From Henckelia pumila (Eukaryota > Streptophyta > Magnoliopsida > Lamiales > Gesneriaceae): a stretch of 64,000 nucleotides of DNA. The stretch spans positions 2,914,001 to 2,978,000 of the forward strand of contig NW_027331831.1 of the NCBI RefSeq assembly GCF_033568475.1. The letters are read 5' to 3'. Within the stretch, counting starts at the first letter, position 1. Every line of letters starts with the position of its first letter. The notes under the pieces were generated by a model. That model searched no databases. It worked only from the letters and a program-made list of their open reading frames with translations, and was not told the DNA's origin. The position numbers and the translations under genes are program-made. This document shows, piece after piece, positions 21,980-34,814 of this stretch.

Positions 21980-24900
21980 ATGGAGAGAATGAAATTCGCA
22001 GAGGAACTCGTGAGAGAATTTCTCGTGTTTAGAGGATTTACGAGTACTTTACAGTGTTTGGAGAAGGAGTTAACAACCGATATTGGCAAGGGGTTCCAAG
22101 TGGATAAGATTCTAGACCTGATTTTCTCGGTTTACATACCCAAATTCGAGGCTGAGAAGTTGATTGATTTACTTAGCTTTTTCAAGAAGTGCTTTTCATA
22201 TTCAGATTCGTCGTTGATTGCTACGATTTCGAAATTGGACGAGTCGATTCTGCGTTATTACATTGTTAATGCATTAAAATGTGCGAGAAAAGACAAAGTG
22301 CTGGATTTTTTCGGGGTCCTTGGAAATGATTTGCTGCACAGAGACGAAAGCTGGATTTCGTGGTTCGGTCTGTACACTGTTTCTTTATCAATACAGCTTA
22401 ATTTAATGTCTCCAGTTTTCTTTCTGTTTTTTAATTTAATTTATTTTTTTTGGATATCTTGTAGCGATTCCATACCTTCAGAAACCGCAGTTGGATCCAC
22501 AATTTCGTGTGTACTTCTCTGAGGAGTGGTTCCGCGCATTACATCTTTCTGTCAGGAATTTCTTGAGTGAAATTTTCAATGGTTCTCATATCCTTCTGTG
22601 AAGTAAAGTTATGTTATTGTCGGTAGGAATGACCAGTAAAAACTTTTAATTACTTTTCCGCATGTTCTCGAACTAAATGTAAAGCCCCAAAGTAGGAAGG
22701 GGATCGGTTCCCTCAAATAGGTTGTTTTTAGATTTTATACCTAATTTAATGCAACCCAAAAAAATAATACTGAACAGGCTTTCTCCATTTAGTTTTTAGG
22801 TTCGCATTGTGATGATGTTAAGTGAAGATAGAGTTTTTAAACATCTTTGTTACTTGTCCATAATGTAGTTTAGTTTTTGTACCGGAGGATCATTACTTTT
22901 CCTTCATTTAATTTACTATAATTATTTTTATTCAGCTTCTTGAGGTGCTATTTAACTGTGAACAAGTCATGGTTTATGCAGTTGAACATTTCCTTAATGT
23001 ATTGTTTACCACTTACCCAGCAGTGGGAGACTTAATTTCTCTGAGTGGCATTTCATAGCTATAAAGGATGGTTTTGATTTTCCTTATCTTATCCACGAAT
23101 CCCGGCCTTATTGAAGCTAAGTTCTGAAAGGGATACCGTGAACCGTCTCAAGAAAGAAATTAAGCAACTTAATCTTAAATTATCCCAAGTTCAGACTTTG
23201 TTAAAGGAAAAAGATGCGCTTTTGTCTCAGTCAAGGAGGTATCTTCTTTATTTTGATTTCGCGCCAACGTTTTTTAACGTCTCTAGGAAAAGGGGAGCTT
23301 GCTGTATATATAGTGGTCACTAACTGTTGTCTTTTTTATTATTTTAGCGGTCCTGAAGAAGCCAGTGTTTCTTATGAAGGTCAAGTGCACTCAACTTCTC
23401 ACAGGGTAGAAAGAGAACCATATTTGCCTGAGGACAATCTTCAAGTCGTGGAATCTCTGGATGCAGGGGCTAAGTTGAATAATCACGCCGATGAGAGTAG
23501 TAGTAGTGATACTAGCAAAACTGTCCTTGATGCAACTGTTGTTGGTAAGTTGCTGTAAATATTCTGATCATATTAATCATCTACATTTCACAATTGTCAA
23601 TCCCAAAAATCTTCACAACCAAAGAGTTTGGACGCAGGAGAGCTTGGTTCCTTTTCTTTCTATAATTTTTAGATGGACAACCCTGCCTCCCCCAATAAGA
23701 ATTCTTCTCCTTTTGAAATAATAGATGCTTATCATGTCCAAGTATTTAATTGGATTTTATTGCTTAAATAACTTGAATATTTGTGATGTATCACAAAGAC
23801 AAGCCCTTAAAGGTGTTATTCTTCTATTGTTACTTGCACTATGAAGCTTATGACAAATCTGGACACCTCCTCTCTTGTCGCTTCACCAGGTATTTCATAT
23901 TTGGCCGTAGAGCTTGATGGAATTTGATGTTCAATGGGTTTGACCAAAAAATACAGAATTGTACTGACCACTTGTTTGGGATCCTTGTATAAAAGGTTAT
24001 AAGTGTGGAAGACAGAAATAATGCAGAAAATAACGCGGGCTAGTTTTCTAGCTACTGCAAAAGAGGGAAATTTTTAACTCTTTATCAAAGGAATCCCATT
24101 TAAGGCAATTGTTAATTGAAGTTCTCATATTGGTTTAAATTAAGATCTAAGAACATGTCAAATGTCATGTCTCAAAAGAAATATGTTCGCCAATGGAATG
24201 CTTGCTATTGTATTGAGATATCCTCTTAATGGTACATAACTTTTAATTGTCAATAAATATAATTTATTATAAAAAGAAAATCTTATTCAGCTTGGAGTTG
24301 ATTAAATCAGTTGCGGTATCAAACTATGTATGTTACATATACTTAGGAATAAACTGAGTTTGTCTAATGAAGCATTTGGAATTAACTTTATTGGTGTTGA
24401 ATTGCACGTGTGCTCTGAAAAAGATGCATTTACTGGTGTTTCAACTTTATCTCTTCAACCTGATGAAAATTAAATAATACCTGGCCAGGAAGTGGGGATC
24501 TGCAGAGCGAAGAAGAGTTTCCAGAAGTAAAAACAGTATTTCAGGTAAATATTGTACTTGGTTGGCCTTTTTTTTTTTTAATAAAAAAAATTTCAGAATC
24601 TTGTGCGCATTTCATTATCTTTAAAGCTTGCTGATTTTCCTCCCTTATCTTAAAATTCAAATGCTTTGTACTGTTCTTTCGTAGGATACATTCTTGGGGC
24701 ACACCAGTCCAATCAGCCGCTGTCGCTTTTCTGCCTCCGGTGATAATATTGCTAGTGCTTCTACTGATGGCACAGTCAGGTAGTCACCGTAATAATATTT
24801 TCTTACATGCTCGCGCTGTCTGTCTATGCAGTGTGCAATTAATAGTTGCTTCTCTGAAATGTCAAAAGTCTGCTTTGTAATCCCAGTGTCAATGGATACT

Positions 24901-27900
24901 AAAGCCATATGTAAATACACTTTGTCTGGCAGAGTGTTTGTTCTTTATTTGTATTTTTTTTAAAACCTAAACTTCATTTTATCTCAAACAAGCATTGGAG
25001 TTAATTTGGGCTTTATTATTGAGTTTGATCTTGAACAAATATGCAAAACACTACGAAATTAAAATAACAGAAATACCAAAGGAGGTTGTACATAGAAAGA
25101 GGGGTTGGAAAAGAGAACAAAGTTGGCTATGCTAGGGTTTAAATTCTTGGCTTACCTTTCGATAAACTGTCTATATTTTCCCTCAGTGCGGCTTATCTTT
25201 TACTGAGTGTTCTTTGGTGAAGGATATGGACATATGATTCATCAGCACCAACATCTAGGAATGCTACTATTTATTGTGGAGCTGAAATCATGTCCCTTGA
25301 GTGGGACTGCAAATCTGATCGCTTGGTATGCCACTGGGCTTTACATTTAGAGAGCTTATATCCGGAATATTATTTTTTTCTGTTTTGAATTATTTGGGAG
25401 TGAAAACTGGTCTTTTGATGCCCTACTATATTTGACTAAAGCTACTGATAGGCACTTCTAATGGAGGCATTAAAGTGTGGAACGTAGATGCTAAGCGCGT
25501 TGTTTGTGATCTCAACTCAACTGAAGCATACCCCAGGTTCAGTTAGCTAACACGTCGGTCCATTGTCTTTTTCCTTTTTTCATTTTTGTCCTGAACCTTG
25601 TCTCATTAGTACAATATTCATGAAACTATAGCTATAATTTCCATTTCATCTCATTGTTCTCTAATCTTCTGTTGACCAGCATTCTGGATCTGAAATGCAG
25701 CCCTGTGGAGCCTATTTTTGTTTCGGCAGCAGCTTCCACGAGGTGCTTCACACTTATGATTTTGTATACCTTTTGTACTGTCAAGCATTTGGTGGTTTTG
25801 TGTATGGCTGTATGCCAGTGGAGCTTTAGAGTGATTGTAATGTTTTAGCTTGCTTTCTGCTCTTCCGAAAACACCTATAGCATTTGATTTTGTCAAGAAC
25901 GAGTTCGAGCTATGGCCCTAAATATTTCATTCTTGGTAATGAAGGATTGGTGTTGAATGCTGAACAGTAGCAACTTTGTTATTCTTTCTAAAAATTATTT
26001 ACATGATCTTTGATCCACTTTTCTACTTCTAGTAGTGATGGGAGAAAATCTGCGGACTATTTTTGTCATGGAAAAAATTCATTCCCCTCTGAATATCATA
26101 CATTTGGTTGTGTGATATTTTTAGGCAAGGTACAGGCTATGTCAATCGCTTGGGGTTTGCTTCATTAACTGTGTGGAACATGAGGACATGGAAATCTATG
26201 GTATGTAAATATCTGTCTTCTAGATTTACTTTGGTGATCTCAAATTCATTTTACACCAATCTTTTCTCTTCTAAATAAGAACCACCTTACTTTTTTTCAT
26301 CTTCATCAAAGGCAGTCCTTCCTCTTGGCAAAGATCCTCCAGCAATTACTTCTTTGAGTTTCAATCACAATGGAAAGCTTTTAGCAGCTGCTGCAACTGA
26401 TGGAATGATTCATATGTTTGGTATCCTTTTCACACATATTGAACATAAATAACTACTGTCACTCTAATCATAGATTTCAATTTGTGAGTTATGAAAGTAG
26501 CAAATACATACACTTTAACTGGAGGAAGACATGTCTGCTGGCCAGCAAGTTACTGGATGGCCTGCTCATGATTGTGCAATCAACTCAATTCTTTTTGGGC
26601 CTGACGAGACTAGCATTTTCAGCTTTGGCACTGATGGAAATGCAAGTATTTCATACTCTCTCGGTTATCCTATGCAATCGCATGCATGAGTAGTTTGCTT
26701 TCTCCAAAATAGATACTGTCTTAAAACACCCTCAAATCATAAATGTATTTTTTCCCTCGTAGTCAATGAAAAGGTTCCTGTTCTACTGAGTTTCTGGAAT
26801 CTAACTTGAAACTTGAACACCAGATATTTGAATGGAGCTTGCACAATCAAGGAAAAATTACGTGGTCAAGAAATTGCAGCAGGTGTGAGATTACTGAATT
26901 TCATATTCATGTTATGTCCTCCGATTTTGCATTTTCTTTGTCACTCGCATACGTGCACGGGTTCTCTATTTGAGCTGCAGATATTTTGTGCCTAGTGACT
27001 GAGTTGCTGATAAGTTAGGTGCAACCACTGTGACACTATGTCAATTTATATTTTTGGGTTTGCTTCCTCTCGGACATGAACAACATTCACAATTGTTCTT
27101 TCTTTACCCTTTTGGTTTTTTGGTTTTTGGTTTTTGGTTTTTGTGTGAGCAATGACAAGGAAGAAGATTTTCATGAATTTATGACCATAAAACCACAGAA
27201 CAATGGTCTTTGCCCTAATGCATTCCTGCTGATTTTTGACGAAGACAGCCAAACACTTTGACACCTGCATGATGTTATCCCCAATGAATTCGATCCTCCA
27301 GGACAGACTGGGTGAATTCATTTATTTCAAAATTATCCGAAGGACCACATTATCCTTTTACTTTTACTCATTGAAGATAATATAGCATGGGTTTCATCGT
27401 GCTATTGGAAAGTTTGTCCTTTTTCCTTTTAATTTACTACAGATATGTCCATTTTTTTTTAATATTTGTGGAATATGATCCAGGATAACGTGTTAACATT
27501 AGTCACTTGTCTGATTTAGGTTTTGCAACCCTGGGAACTCATCTCTCTATAGACACGAAATGGCTTTAGATGCTAATGAGAGAGAGCTTCTGGTGACATC
27601 TGGTTCAGAAAGAGCACCAATATACCAGGTAACTGACAAGGCATTCCCATTCTCATAGATTCTTGATCTTTTCTTGTCAGCTTGCGTTTTTGCCATGTCT
27701 CGATAAGTTAGAGGCTTGCATGAAGTGTTATGGATACAATGCTAAATTATCAAAGCCAACTTGTTTTTCGTCCCTTCTTTGACAGGTCCGAGGTAGTAGG
27801 AGTGGCACGAGAACACTTCCTCACCGTGGATCAATCACAACAGTAGATTGGCATCCAACCTTGCCTCTCTTCTTGACAGGATCGGCTGATCACTCGGTGC

Positions 27901-27920
27901 GAGTAACATCTATATCATGA
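21980..27920 (+). CDS. WDR91-like LisH/WD40 protein, 15 exons, 620 aa
   Basis: Homologue of plant WD repeat-containing protein 91. In animals WDR91 controls phosphatidylinositol 3-phosphate on endosomes; a similar role here is inferred. Exons: 21980-22367, 22465-22587, 23097-23238, 23348-23544, 24489-24544, 24685-24779, 25223-25325, 25442-25536, 25680-25742, 26125-26200, 26312-26420, 26529-26641, 26824-26882, 27520-27628, 27786-27920. They total 1863 nt and all phases agree. Residues 4-30 (KFAEELVREFLVFRGF) are LisH-like, a coiled coil covers about 175-215 (SSERDTVNRLKKEIKQLNLK), and WD40 repeats fill about 302-620 (LGHTSPISRCRFS, GTSNGGIKVWNVDAK, FEWSLHNQGKITWS, GSADHSVRV). Two introns have U12-type signals and one has a GC donor. 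The start ATG is the first after an A-run. Confidence 0.92.
22588..23096 (+). other. U12-type AT-AC intron (intron 2 of the WDR91-like gene)
   Basis: No GT-AG pair joins exons 2 and 3 in frame. The junction works only with 5' ATATCCTT at 22588 and 3' AC at 23095-23096, giving codons for NGSRIPALLK as expected for the family. A U12 branch-like TTCCTTATC lies at 23080-23088, its A 10 nt from the end. ATATCCTT is the exact U12 5' splice consensus. Confidence 0.88.
26421..26528 (+). other. U12-type GT-AG intron (intron 11 of the WDR91-like gene)
   Basis: The 5' splice site is GTATCCTTTT, matching the U12 GT-class consensus, and CACTTTAACTGG near the 3' end resembles the U12 branch site about 13 nt before AAG. 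Intron length is 108 bp. The joined codon (G|AC, Asp) continues MFDMSAGQQ in frame. Confidence 0.75.
26642..26823 (+). other. GC-AG intron (intron 12 of the WDR91-like gene)
   Basis: Exon 12 ends GATGGAAAT and is followed by GCAAGTATTT; the next exon begins ATATTTGAATGG after CACCAG. No GT nearby keeps the frame GTDGNIFEWS. GCAAGT is the usual form of a GC donor. Confidence 0.8.
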
Positions 27921-28558
27921 GCATCTCATGTCTTGCGTTGGTTTTGTGGTGCTTATTTTGCCAGGTTTCTAGAGATGAAATCATCTGCAGCCTTATGCCC
28001 GTACCTTATGCCCGTGTCGACGAAAATGATTCTCAAGAATGCAGGAAATTTTTTTATTTTTTTATTTTTATGGAGAAATTGTTTTAAAATATAATTTGTG
28101 CTTTGTGCTCTCGAAGAGTATGTAATTACTTTTATTTCTTGTTTGTTGTTGAATTCTGTTGATTTTCCTAATACCTTTCATGCAAAGCCATTGCTCACGT
28201 ACTACTCTCAGTTAACGATGATCCTAACTAATACATCGTGTTTCTGTTTTTTGTTTTGTTTTATGATTGTTGGGGAAAATACAGTTATGTATATGCATGT
28301 AACTAGCAAAGACGGCTGGTTCTTTGACTGGGCGTGAAAGACGGGTTTATCCCTCATCGTTAGTTTCTGATGTAATTTGCCGCGACTTATTGAAATGAAT
28401 TTTCTTTTTATTTTTATTTGAAAACATAAATAATAACTGGATGTAATTTTGTAAGTATTTACATTTAATAAAATATACAACAATGATTATTAAGTATTTT
28501 GATATACTTGAGGCACTTTTAGTAATTATTAAGTATTTTGATATATTTTGATGACACC

Positions 28559-28607
<49 letters not shown>

Positions 28608-29684
28608 TTTACTCTTTTGACAAATAACTTAAATTTGATAAGAACATTTGGGTAGTGTAAGGGTGGGTTTTCGGTATACCGTATCAAAATATTGGTATGA
28701 AAGAAATTCATATCGATATTGATATCGAAATTATGAAAAAAATCCATACTGATATCGTATAGATATCGAAAAAAATTCGATATACTAAAAAAATGTATAT
28801 ATATCGAAAAAATTTCGGTACGATATCCCAAAAAGTCGATATTTTGGTTCGGTATCTCAATCGTATGAACCCTGTGTACAATGGCTGAGCTTCTCAAATA
28901 ACCAAATACCATGTTGATTGAAAGATTTATCCGATGATTTTATAAAATTTTTATATATTTATTTCTATATTGTATTAAAAAAACAAAATTCAACTACTTC
29001 GTAATGGTATCGCATTTATTTTAAAGCTCATGTACGTCTTGTAAAATATCATAACTATAAAATATGCTTTGGAAATTCGAAAGTTTTTTACTACACGTGT
29101 AAAATACGTGATAGTTTTGTAGAACATTAATTGGGTTTGTTATGTGTGTATTTGTTGGGAACATTTGGGTTGCATTGATTTTGATTGTTTCGAAGAAGTT
29201 ATCAATGTTTTCCGTTCCAATTTTCACATTTTACAAACATGCATTTCGTGTGTCTCAATTGTTAGTAATAATATTATTAATTTATCTCACATTATTTATT
29301 GCTATTCGCATGAGTAAATTATTATTAGGGAAAATTTTGATATTTTGTTAATTTTTTTGTTATTAATTTAAAAACAATTTTACTATTGGTGAATGGATGA
29401 GTATCAAATGCCATGTCAGCCATTTTCCCACTAAATAAAATTGCTTCCCAAAACGACAGCACTTTGTTTCTCTCCTAAAACCTCCAACTGTTTTGAACAA
29501 AGTGGAGTAGCCTCCATTTTTTTCTCTCCCATATTTCGATACAAACGAGAAACCTTCGCAAACTCCAAATTTCTCGGCGATTTCTCCAAACTCTCGCTCA
29601 ATTTATACCCCATCCTTCTCTCGGAATCTCTCTCACACTGCTCTATCTTCATCTCTATCACTCTCTGAATTTTTGGCTGCTAGC
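27921..29684. other. Intergenic between WDR91-like and pyruvate kinase genes
   Basis: Holds the 3' UTR of the upstream gene, a (TA)n tract at 28563-28605, a decayed repeat around 28650-28880 rich in CGGTAT/GATATCG motifs, AT-rich spacer, and from about 29450 the probable CT-rich 5' UTR of the pyruvate kinase gene. No gene seen. Confidence 0.6.
28563..28605. repeat. (TA)n microsatellite
   Basis: About 21 uninterrupted TA units in the intergenic spacer. Confidence 0.95.
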
Positions 29685-32600
29685 ATGGCGCAAGTGGTGG
29701 CGACGCGGTTGATTCATGGTGCATTTGCTCCCAGTCCTATCTCTGGATCCGTCCAAAGCCGATCTGAGAAGCTCAAGCCGTATTCTGGTTTCGCTTTGAA
29801 GGTTTTGGCTCAACCTGAGAAGAGCAGCCGCCGTGGAGCCATCCACGTCAGCGTGCCGGTATCTGCTCTCAGATCTTCGAGTGCCGAACCGGAGGTCATT
29901 CCAGTGACTCCTGAAGATGTTGTCAAGGTTTATTGTGTTCAATTTGATTTTGTTTATCATTTTTATTTTAAAAAATGTGTCGAGCTGGTGAATGTGTGTG
30001 TGTAGATTTATTTGCTTCTTTTATGTTGGACACTACCGAGCTTCCACACATTTTTTTTTCAAGCATGCGTGAGACATGAATTTCAATTATTGCGAGGATC
30101 GGTTTCTTTCAAGGTTCTACATTTAAGAATTGGGGCATTAATGGTACTGCGGTGAAAGCAGAAATTGCCTAGAACAGTACCTCGACACGTGCCTTTATTT
30201 CTTAGTTGTGATTGCTTGTAACCCTTTGACCTCGATGGTAATTCGATGTGAATAAATTGATTTTGCAGTACCATAGTTAGCTATGTTGGAGACGTTCATT
30301 TGGGATTAGGTATTTTAAAATAGGAAAAAAGGATTTGTTTTTAAGTTTGTAGGAAAATTTTCACTCTCATCTATATCATGCACCAACACATACATCATGA
30401 GGCTATGTTTGACTTCAATTTCTTTAGGATTGGAACTTTCCCACATTATTTCTGAAACTTGACAGTTGGGTTTGAACTCATGTTATATCTTAATGTGGAG
30501 TTTATTTGAATCTCTGATCCATAAAAGAAAAATATATCAAATGATAAAACTTTAGGTACATCACAAATCAGTTTATCTTTCTTGTTGCTTATCTATTGAC
30601 CAGGTAGCAGAGAAAAATCAGTACATGCAGGAGATTCAGCAACTTGAGAACACATCAGCTGGTATGTGGTCTAAACCTATGGTCAGGCGCAAGACAAAGA
30701 TTGTTTGCACAATTGGTCCCTCTACCAACACTAAGGAAATGATATGGAAGCTGGCCGAGGCTGGAATGAATGTTGCTCGTCTTAATATGTCTCATGGTGA
30801 CCATGCATCTCACCAGAAGGTCATAGACTTGGTTAAGGAATATAATGCCCAGAAAAAAGATAATGTCATCGCCATCATGCTTGACACCAAGGCAAGGCTT
30901 TAATGCTTTGGTTCATAGGAATTTTCTTATTGTGCTAGTAGTAGTTATCAAGGTTCAAATCGGCCAAGCCTTTATTATACCTTCAATCAAATTAATCACC
31001 ATTTGTTGATTTCCATTGACGGAAACTTTTAAATGAAAAAAGGGCGTTCTTTTCTAAATGGCATCACCATTTTGGTGGCGAATATTACATGGATTTGAAA
31101 GTTGTAATTGCTTTCAGACCTAGAATTCATACATTATTATACAGCGTAGCAATGTACTAGGTTAGGTTTCAGTGCTTTCTATTCTTTGTTTCAGCATGAT
31201 AATTTGTAATCAAAGGTATTAAAGTTCTTCCCTCTTGGCATATCAGTTCTGAAGGAGGTCTAGTACAGTGTACATCAAGGGTAGTAGTATGCCATCTAAA
31301 AGGAGATTTTGAGATATTCTTTATGCTATCAACAGCAGTATCACAATTTTTATATTTAACATTAATTGTTATTTCATGTTTTTTGATATTACAGGGTCCT
31401 GAGGTCAGGAGCGGCGATTTACCCCAGCCAATTGAATTAAACATTGGTCAAGAATTTACTTTCACAATTCGTAGAGGAGTGGGCACCGCAGACTGTGTCA
31501 GTGTCAACTATGATGATTTTGTAAATGATGTAGAAGTGGGAGACATGCTTCTTGTTGATGGTACAATGCTTTGGAGTTTTTTCAAATTTTTTTATTACAA
31601 CTTGGTAGCGGAGTTTTTGTTGTCAACAGGGTTTGAACCCTTGCCTCTCCCACAATGGGGAGAGGATTGTGCCTCTTCACCACATGGTGGTGGCCTTCAG
31701 ATTTTTTTAATCCTCTTATCAATAAAAAATTGAAATATATATCGCGTAGGAAGGTGTGAACTGTGTGCGACAGGGTAGCTCTAGATACGTGTCTTAGTTC
31801 GGGGTGTTGGTCAAACTCATTCAACTATCGGTAAGTTCGTGTGGCTCCACTATGGTAAAGTGTGCTGATTTTGCCATTCGGATTTTGAACTCCGTAGTAG
31901 TTCACAAGTTATTAGTCTCTGTTTATTCGACTATCAAAATCGACCTGAGAAATTTTGTACTACACAAACTCATGTAGAAACTTTCTTGTCTTGAACATCA
32001 TTTGGGTTTCAGGAGCACCCATTTATGATTTACCTATTAGTTCCATTTTCTTGTGATGGTGGTGTGCTGTTAATAATAAACTTCACCGATACAGGATTAT
32101 TAAGTTGGGTAAAAATTGTTTTATCCATTTCAAGGCACTCATGATCACATATCTTCACTGGGATGTTGATTATCTCTTGATCCTGTAGGTGGTATGATGT
32201 CATTAACTGTAAAATCCAAAACTGAAGACTCAGTGAAATGTGAAGTAGTTGACGGAGGCGAGCTCAAATCACGAAGGCATCTTAATGTTCGGGGGAAAAG
32301 TGCAACACTACCATCCATTACTGGTCTGGCTCTAAGCAATCAAAATTTTTATCATGCCCTCAGCGTTCATGTTCAATAATCATGTTCCTGCTGGGGTGTA
32401 ACATTTTGCTTTGACCACTGGAGCATTTTTATTTCATTTTTCTTTTTCTGGTTGACTATTGTAATGACCTTATGGCCCTAACTTGCACAGAAAAGGACTG
32501 GGATGACATCAAATTTGGAGTCGACAATAAAGTTGATTTCTATGCAGTTTCCTTTGTCAAGGATGCAGCTGTGGTGCATGAATTAAAGAATTACCTGAAA

Positions 32601-34814
32601 GGTAAATTTTAAGTTGTGTACAGCTTACAAAAGGTATTATATGTCTGTTGACTTAAATGATGTATTATAACGTAAAGTTTTATAACTTTTACCATGCAGA
32701 TTGTGGTGCAGACATCCATGTCATTGTCAAAATTGAAAGTGCAGATTCCATTCCGAATCTGCATTCAATCATAACTGCATCTGATGGGGTGAGAAATTGA
32801 ATTTTAAATCACATATTTTAAAAAAAACTGTTGCTACATTTCAGTTGCTTCAATTCTCGAGGAAAAACAAACCTCAGTCTGAAAAAAGTTAATTCGTATC
32901 TGGGTGATTTTCATATTTAAGTCTTGGTTAATTTGAGATTTAGTTAATTCTTGTGGCATTAACTGGTTTATATTTTTCTGAAAGTGCATTTATAGAACAA
33001 TTTATAAAGATTAGTGGGGGCTTACCTAGGTGTGGGTAGGATTCTAGTCTCCCAGTGGTCAGCTACTTTGAAACCACTGAATCAGCTCGTGGGATGTTGA
33101 GGCTGTACTTATTTGGAGCAAAATCATCTATTAGTCGTGTTTTCAAATCATCACTACCCAGTTTGTCGAGTATTTTCCTGGCCCAGCAAGTTGATAGCCC
33201 TTTCTGTTTTCTTTCTCAGGCTATGGTTGCCAGAGGGGATCTTGGTGCAGAGTTGCCAATCGAAGAGGTTCCTCTGTTGCAGGTACTAGCGTCATGACTC
33301 ATGCGATGTTAGGAAAGCATTTATGTCTTCTCAGTCTGCTTTGCTAAGTGGAGGGACTGGGGACATTGATGGCAGCATTTTAATATACGAGTAACGTTAT
33401 CAAACACAAATAACATGTTACAAGGTAAATTTTTCCCGTGAAGGAAGAGATTATAAGGATATGTCGCAGCATGGGAAAAGCAGTCATAGTGGCTACAAAT
33501 ATGCTCGAGAGCATGATAGTTCATCCGACACCTACCCGAGCAGAAGTATCAGATATTGCCATTGCTGTTAGAGAAGGCGCTGATGCAGTTATGCTTTCTG
33601 GAGAAACTGCTCATGGGAAGTAAGTAGTAATCGATTCTTTGATTTTGGTTTTTGATAATTATCCCTTTGTTAGGTATTCTTGTGTATTATGTACCATGAC
33701 CATTATACTTGCACTGATTTTTATTTCACTTCTGTCGAAGGTTTCCTCTAAAAGCTGCGAAGGTCATGCACACAGTCTCTTTGAGGACTGAAGCTACCAT
33801 AGTTGGGGCACAAACTCCGCCAAATCTGGGCCAAGCCTTCAAGGTCAGGGTAACTTTTTGGTTCGAGAATTTATGGCCTTGTGCCACGTGATGCATGTGC
33901 ACTCACATCTAGTGCCACCAAAATTTCACTGTTTACTTGTGCTCCTGCAGAATCATATGAGCGAAATGTTTGCATTCCATGCCACAATGATGTCAAACAC
34001 ACTTGGAACTTCGATTGTCGTCTTCACCAGAACCGGGTTCATGGCAATTCTGTTGAGCCATTATCGTCCTTCTGGAACAATATTTGCTTTTACAAATGAG
34101 TGAGTGCTTGAATTTCATCAACATCTTTTTCAAAAGAGAAAAATGTTTAAAAGCATGATATTATACTGCAGTGGCTCAAGTGTCAAAGCAAGTACAACAT
34201 CCTTATGAAAAATCTAAATAAAATAATACTAGATAAATACATCTAATAACTTGACGAAATATGAATATCCTGAAAGTAATTGAGCATATTACACTGGTGT
34301 TTTGGTTCGTTAGTCTTCTGAGAAGTTAGTCATTGATAGATTCTATCATGTAATTGTATAACAGGAAGAGAATACAGCAGAGACTGGCTTTGTACCAGGG
34401 CATTTGCCCCATATACATGGAGTTTTCTGCCGATGCTGATGAGACATTTGCCGATGCATTGGCTTTGTTGAAGGTAAAATTTCATCACGAATCACGATTA
34501 ACTTCTGACTATCATCTAGTCTTTTGTACTAATGAAGCTATGGCCGAGTATGGTCCAAAATTTTTCAATGTCTTTTAAAACACTCTATACATAAGTATCA
34601 AAAGGTTGTACGATAAGAATAATAGAGTCGAGACTCTCATGCAATATATCATGTGAAGAATAAAGCTACTATATTGTTCTAAAATCGACTTCTTGTTAAC
34701 TTATAGAATCAAGGAATGGTGAAAGAAGGGGAGCCGGTTGCGCTAGTCCAAAGTGGCAGGCAACCCATTTGGAGGTTCCAATCGACTCATAATATTCAGG
34801 TCCGGAAAGTTTAG
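29685..34814 (+). CDS. PKP2: Plastidial pyruvate kinase, beta type (PKP2-like), 579 aa
   Basis: Converts phosphoenolpyruvate and ADP to pyruvate and ATP in plastids, supplying fatty-acid synthesis; the Arabidopsis enzyme pairs alpha and beta subunits. Exons: 29685-29927, 30604-30891, 31395-31560, 32189-32323, 32491-32601, 32700-32788, 33220-33282, 33444-33619, 33741-33843, 33951-34099, 34365-34473, 34707-34814 (1740 nt, all phases agree). MAQVVATR opens a Ser/Arg-rich transit peptide of roughly 65 residues. Signatures: [86 protein letters not shown] and the C-terminal QVRKV. Length equals the usual beta subunit. A TTG 12 nt upstream is rejected as start. Intron 2 has a GC donor and intron 3 carries a SINE-like insertion. 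The PKP2 rather than PKP3 assignment is from remembered similarity. Confidence 0.95.
30892..31394 (+). other. GC-AG intron (intron 2 of the pyruvate kinase gene)
   Basis: Exon 2 ends ACCAAG followed by GCAAGGCTT; exon 3 begins GGTCCTGAGG after ATTACAG. This is the only junction giving the invariant LDTKGPEVRSG motif, so the donor is GC. Confidence 0.88.
31570..31700 (-). mobile_element. SINE-like insertion in pyruvate kinase intron 3
   Basis: On the minus strand an A-box-like TGGTGAAGAGG (31682-31672) and a B-box GGTTCAAACCC (31639-31629) lie 43 nt apart, followed by an A-rich tail near 31580. The orientation is opposite to the host gene. Borders are approximate. Confidence 0.5.

Noticed and set aside
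29673-29684. Upstream TTG start for pyruvate kinase
   Set aside because: The ATG at 29685 gives the family-typical MAQVVATR start, and TTG initiation is not expected in plant nuclear genes.
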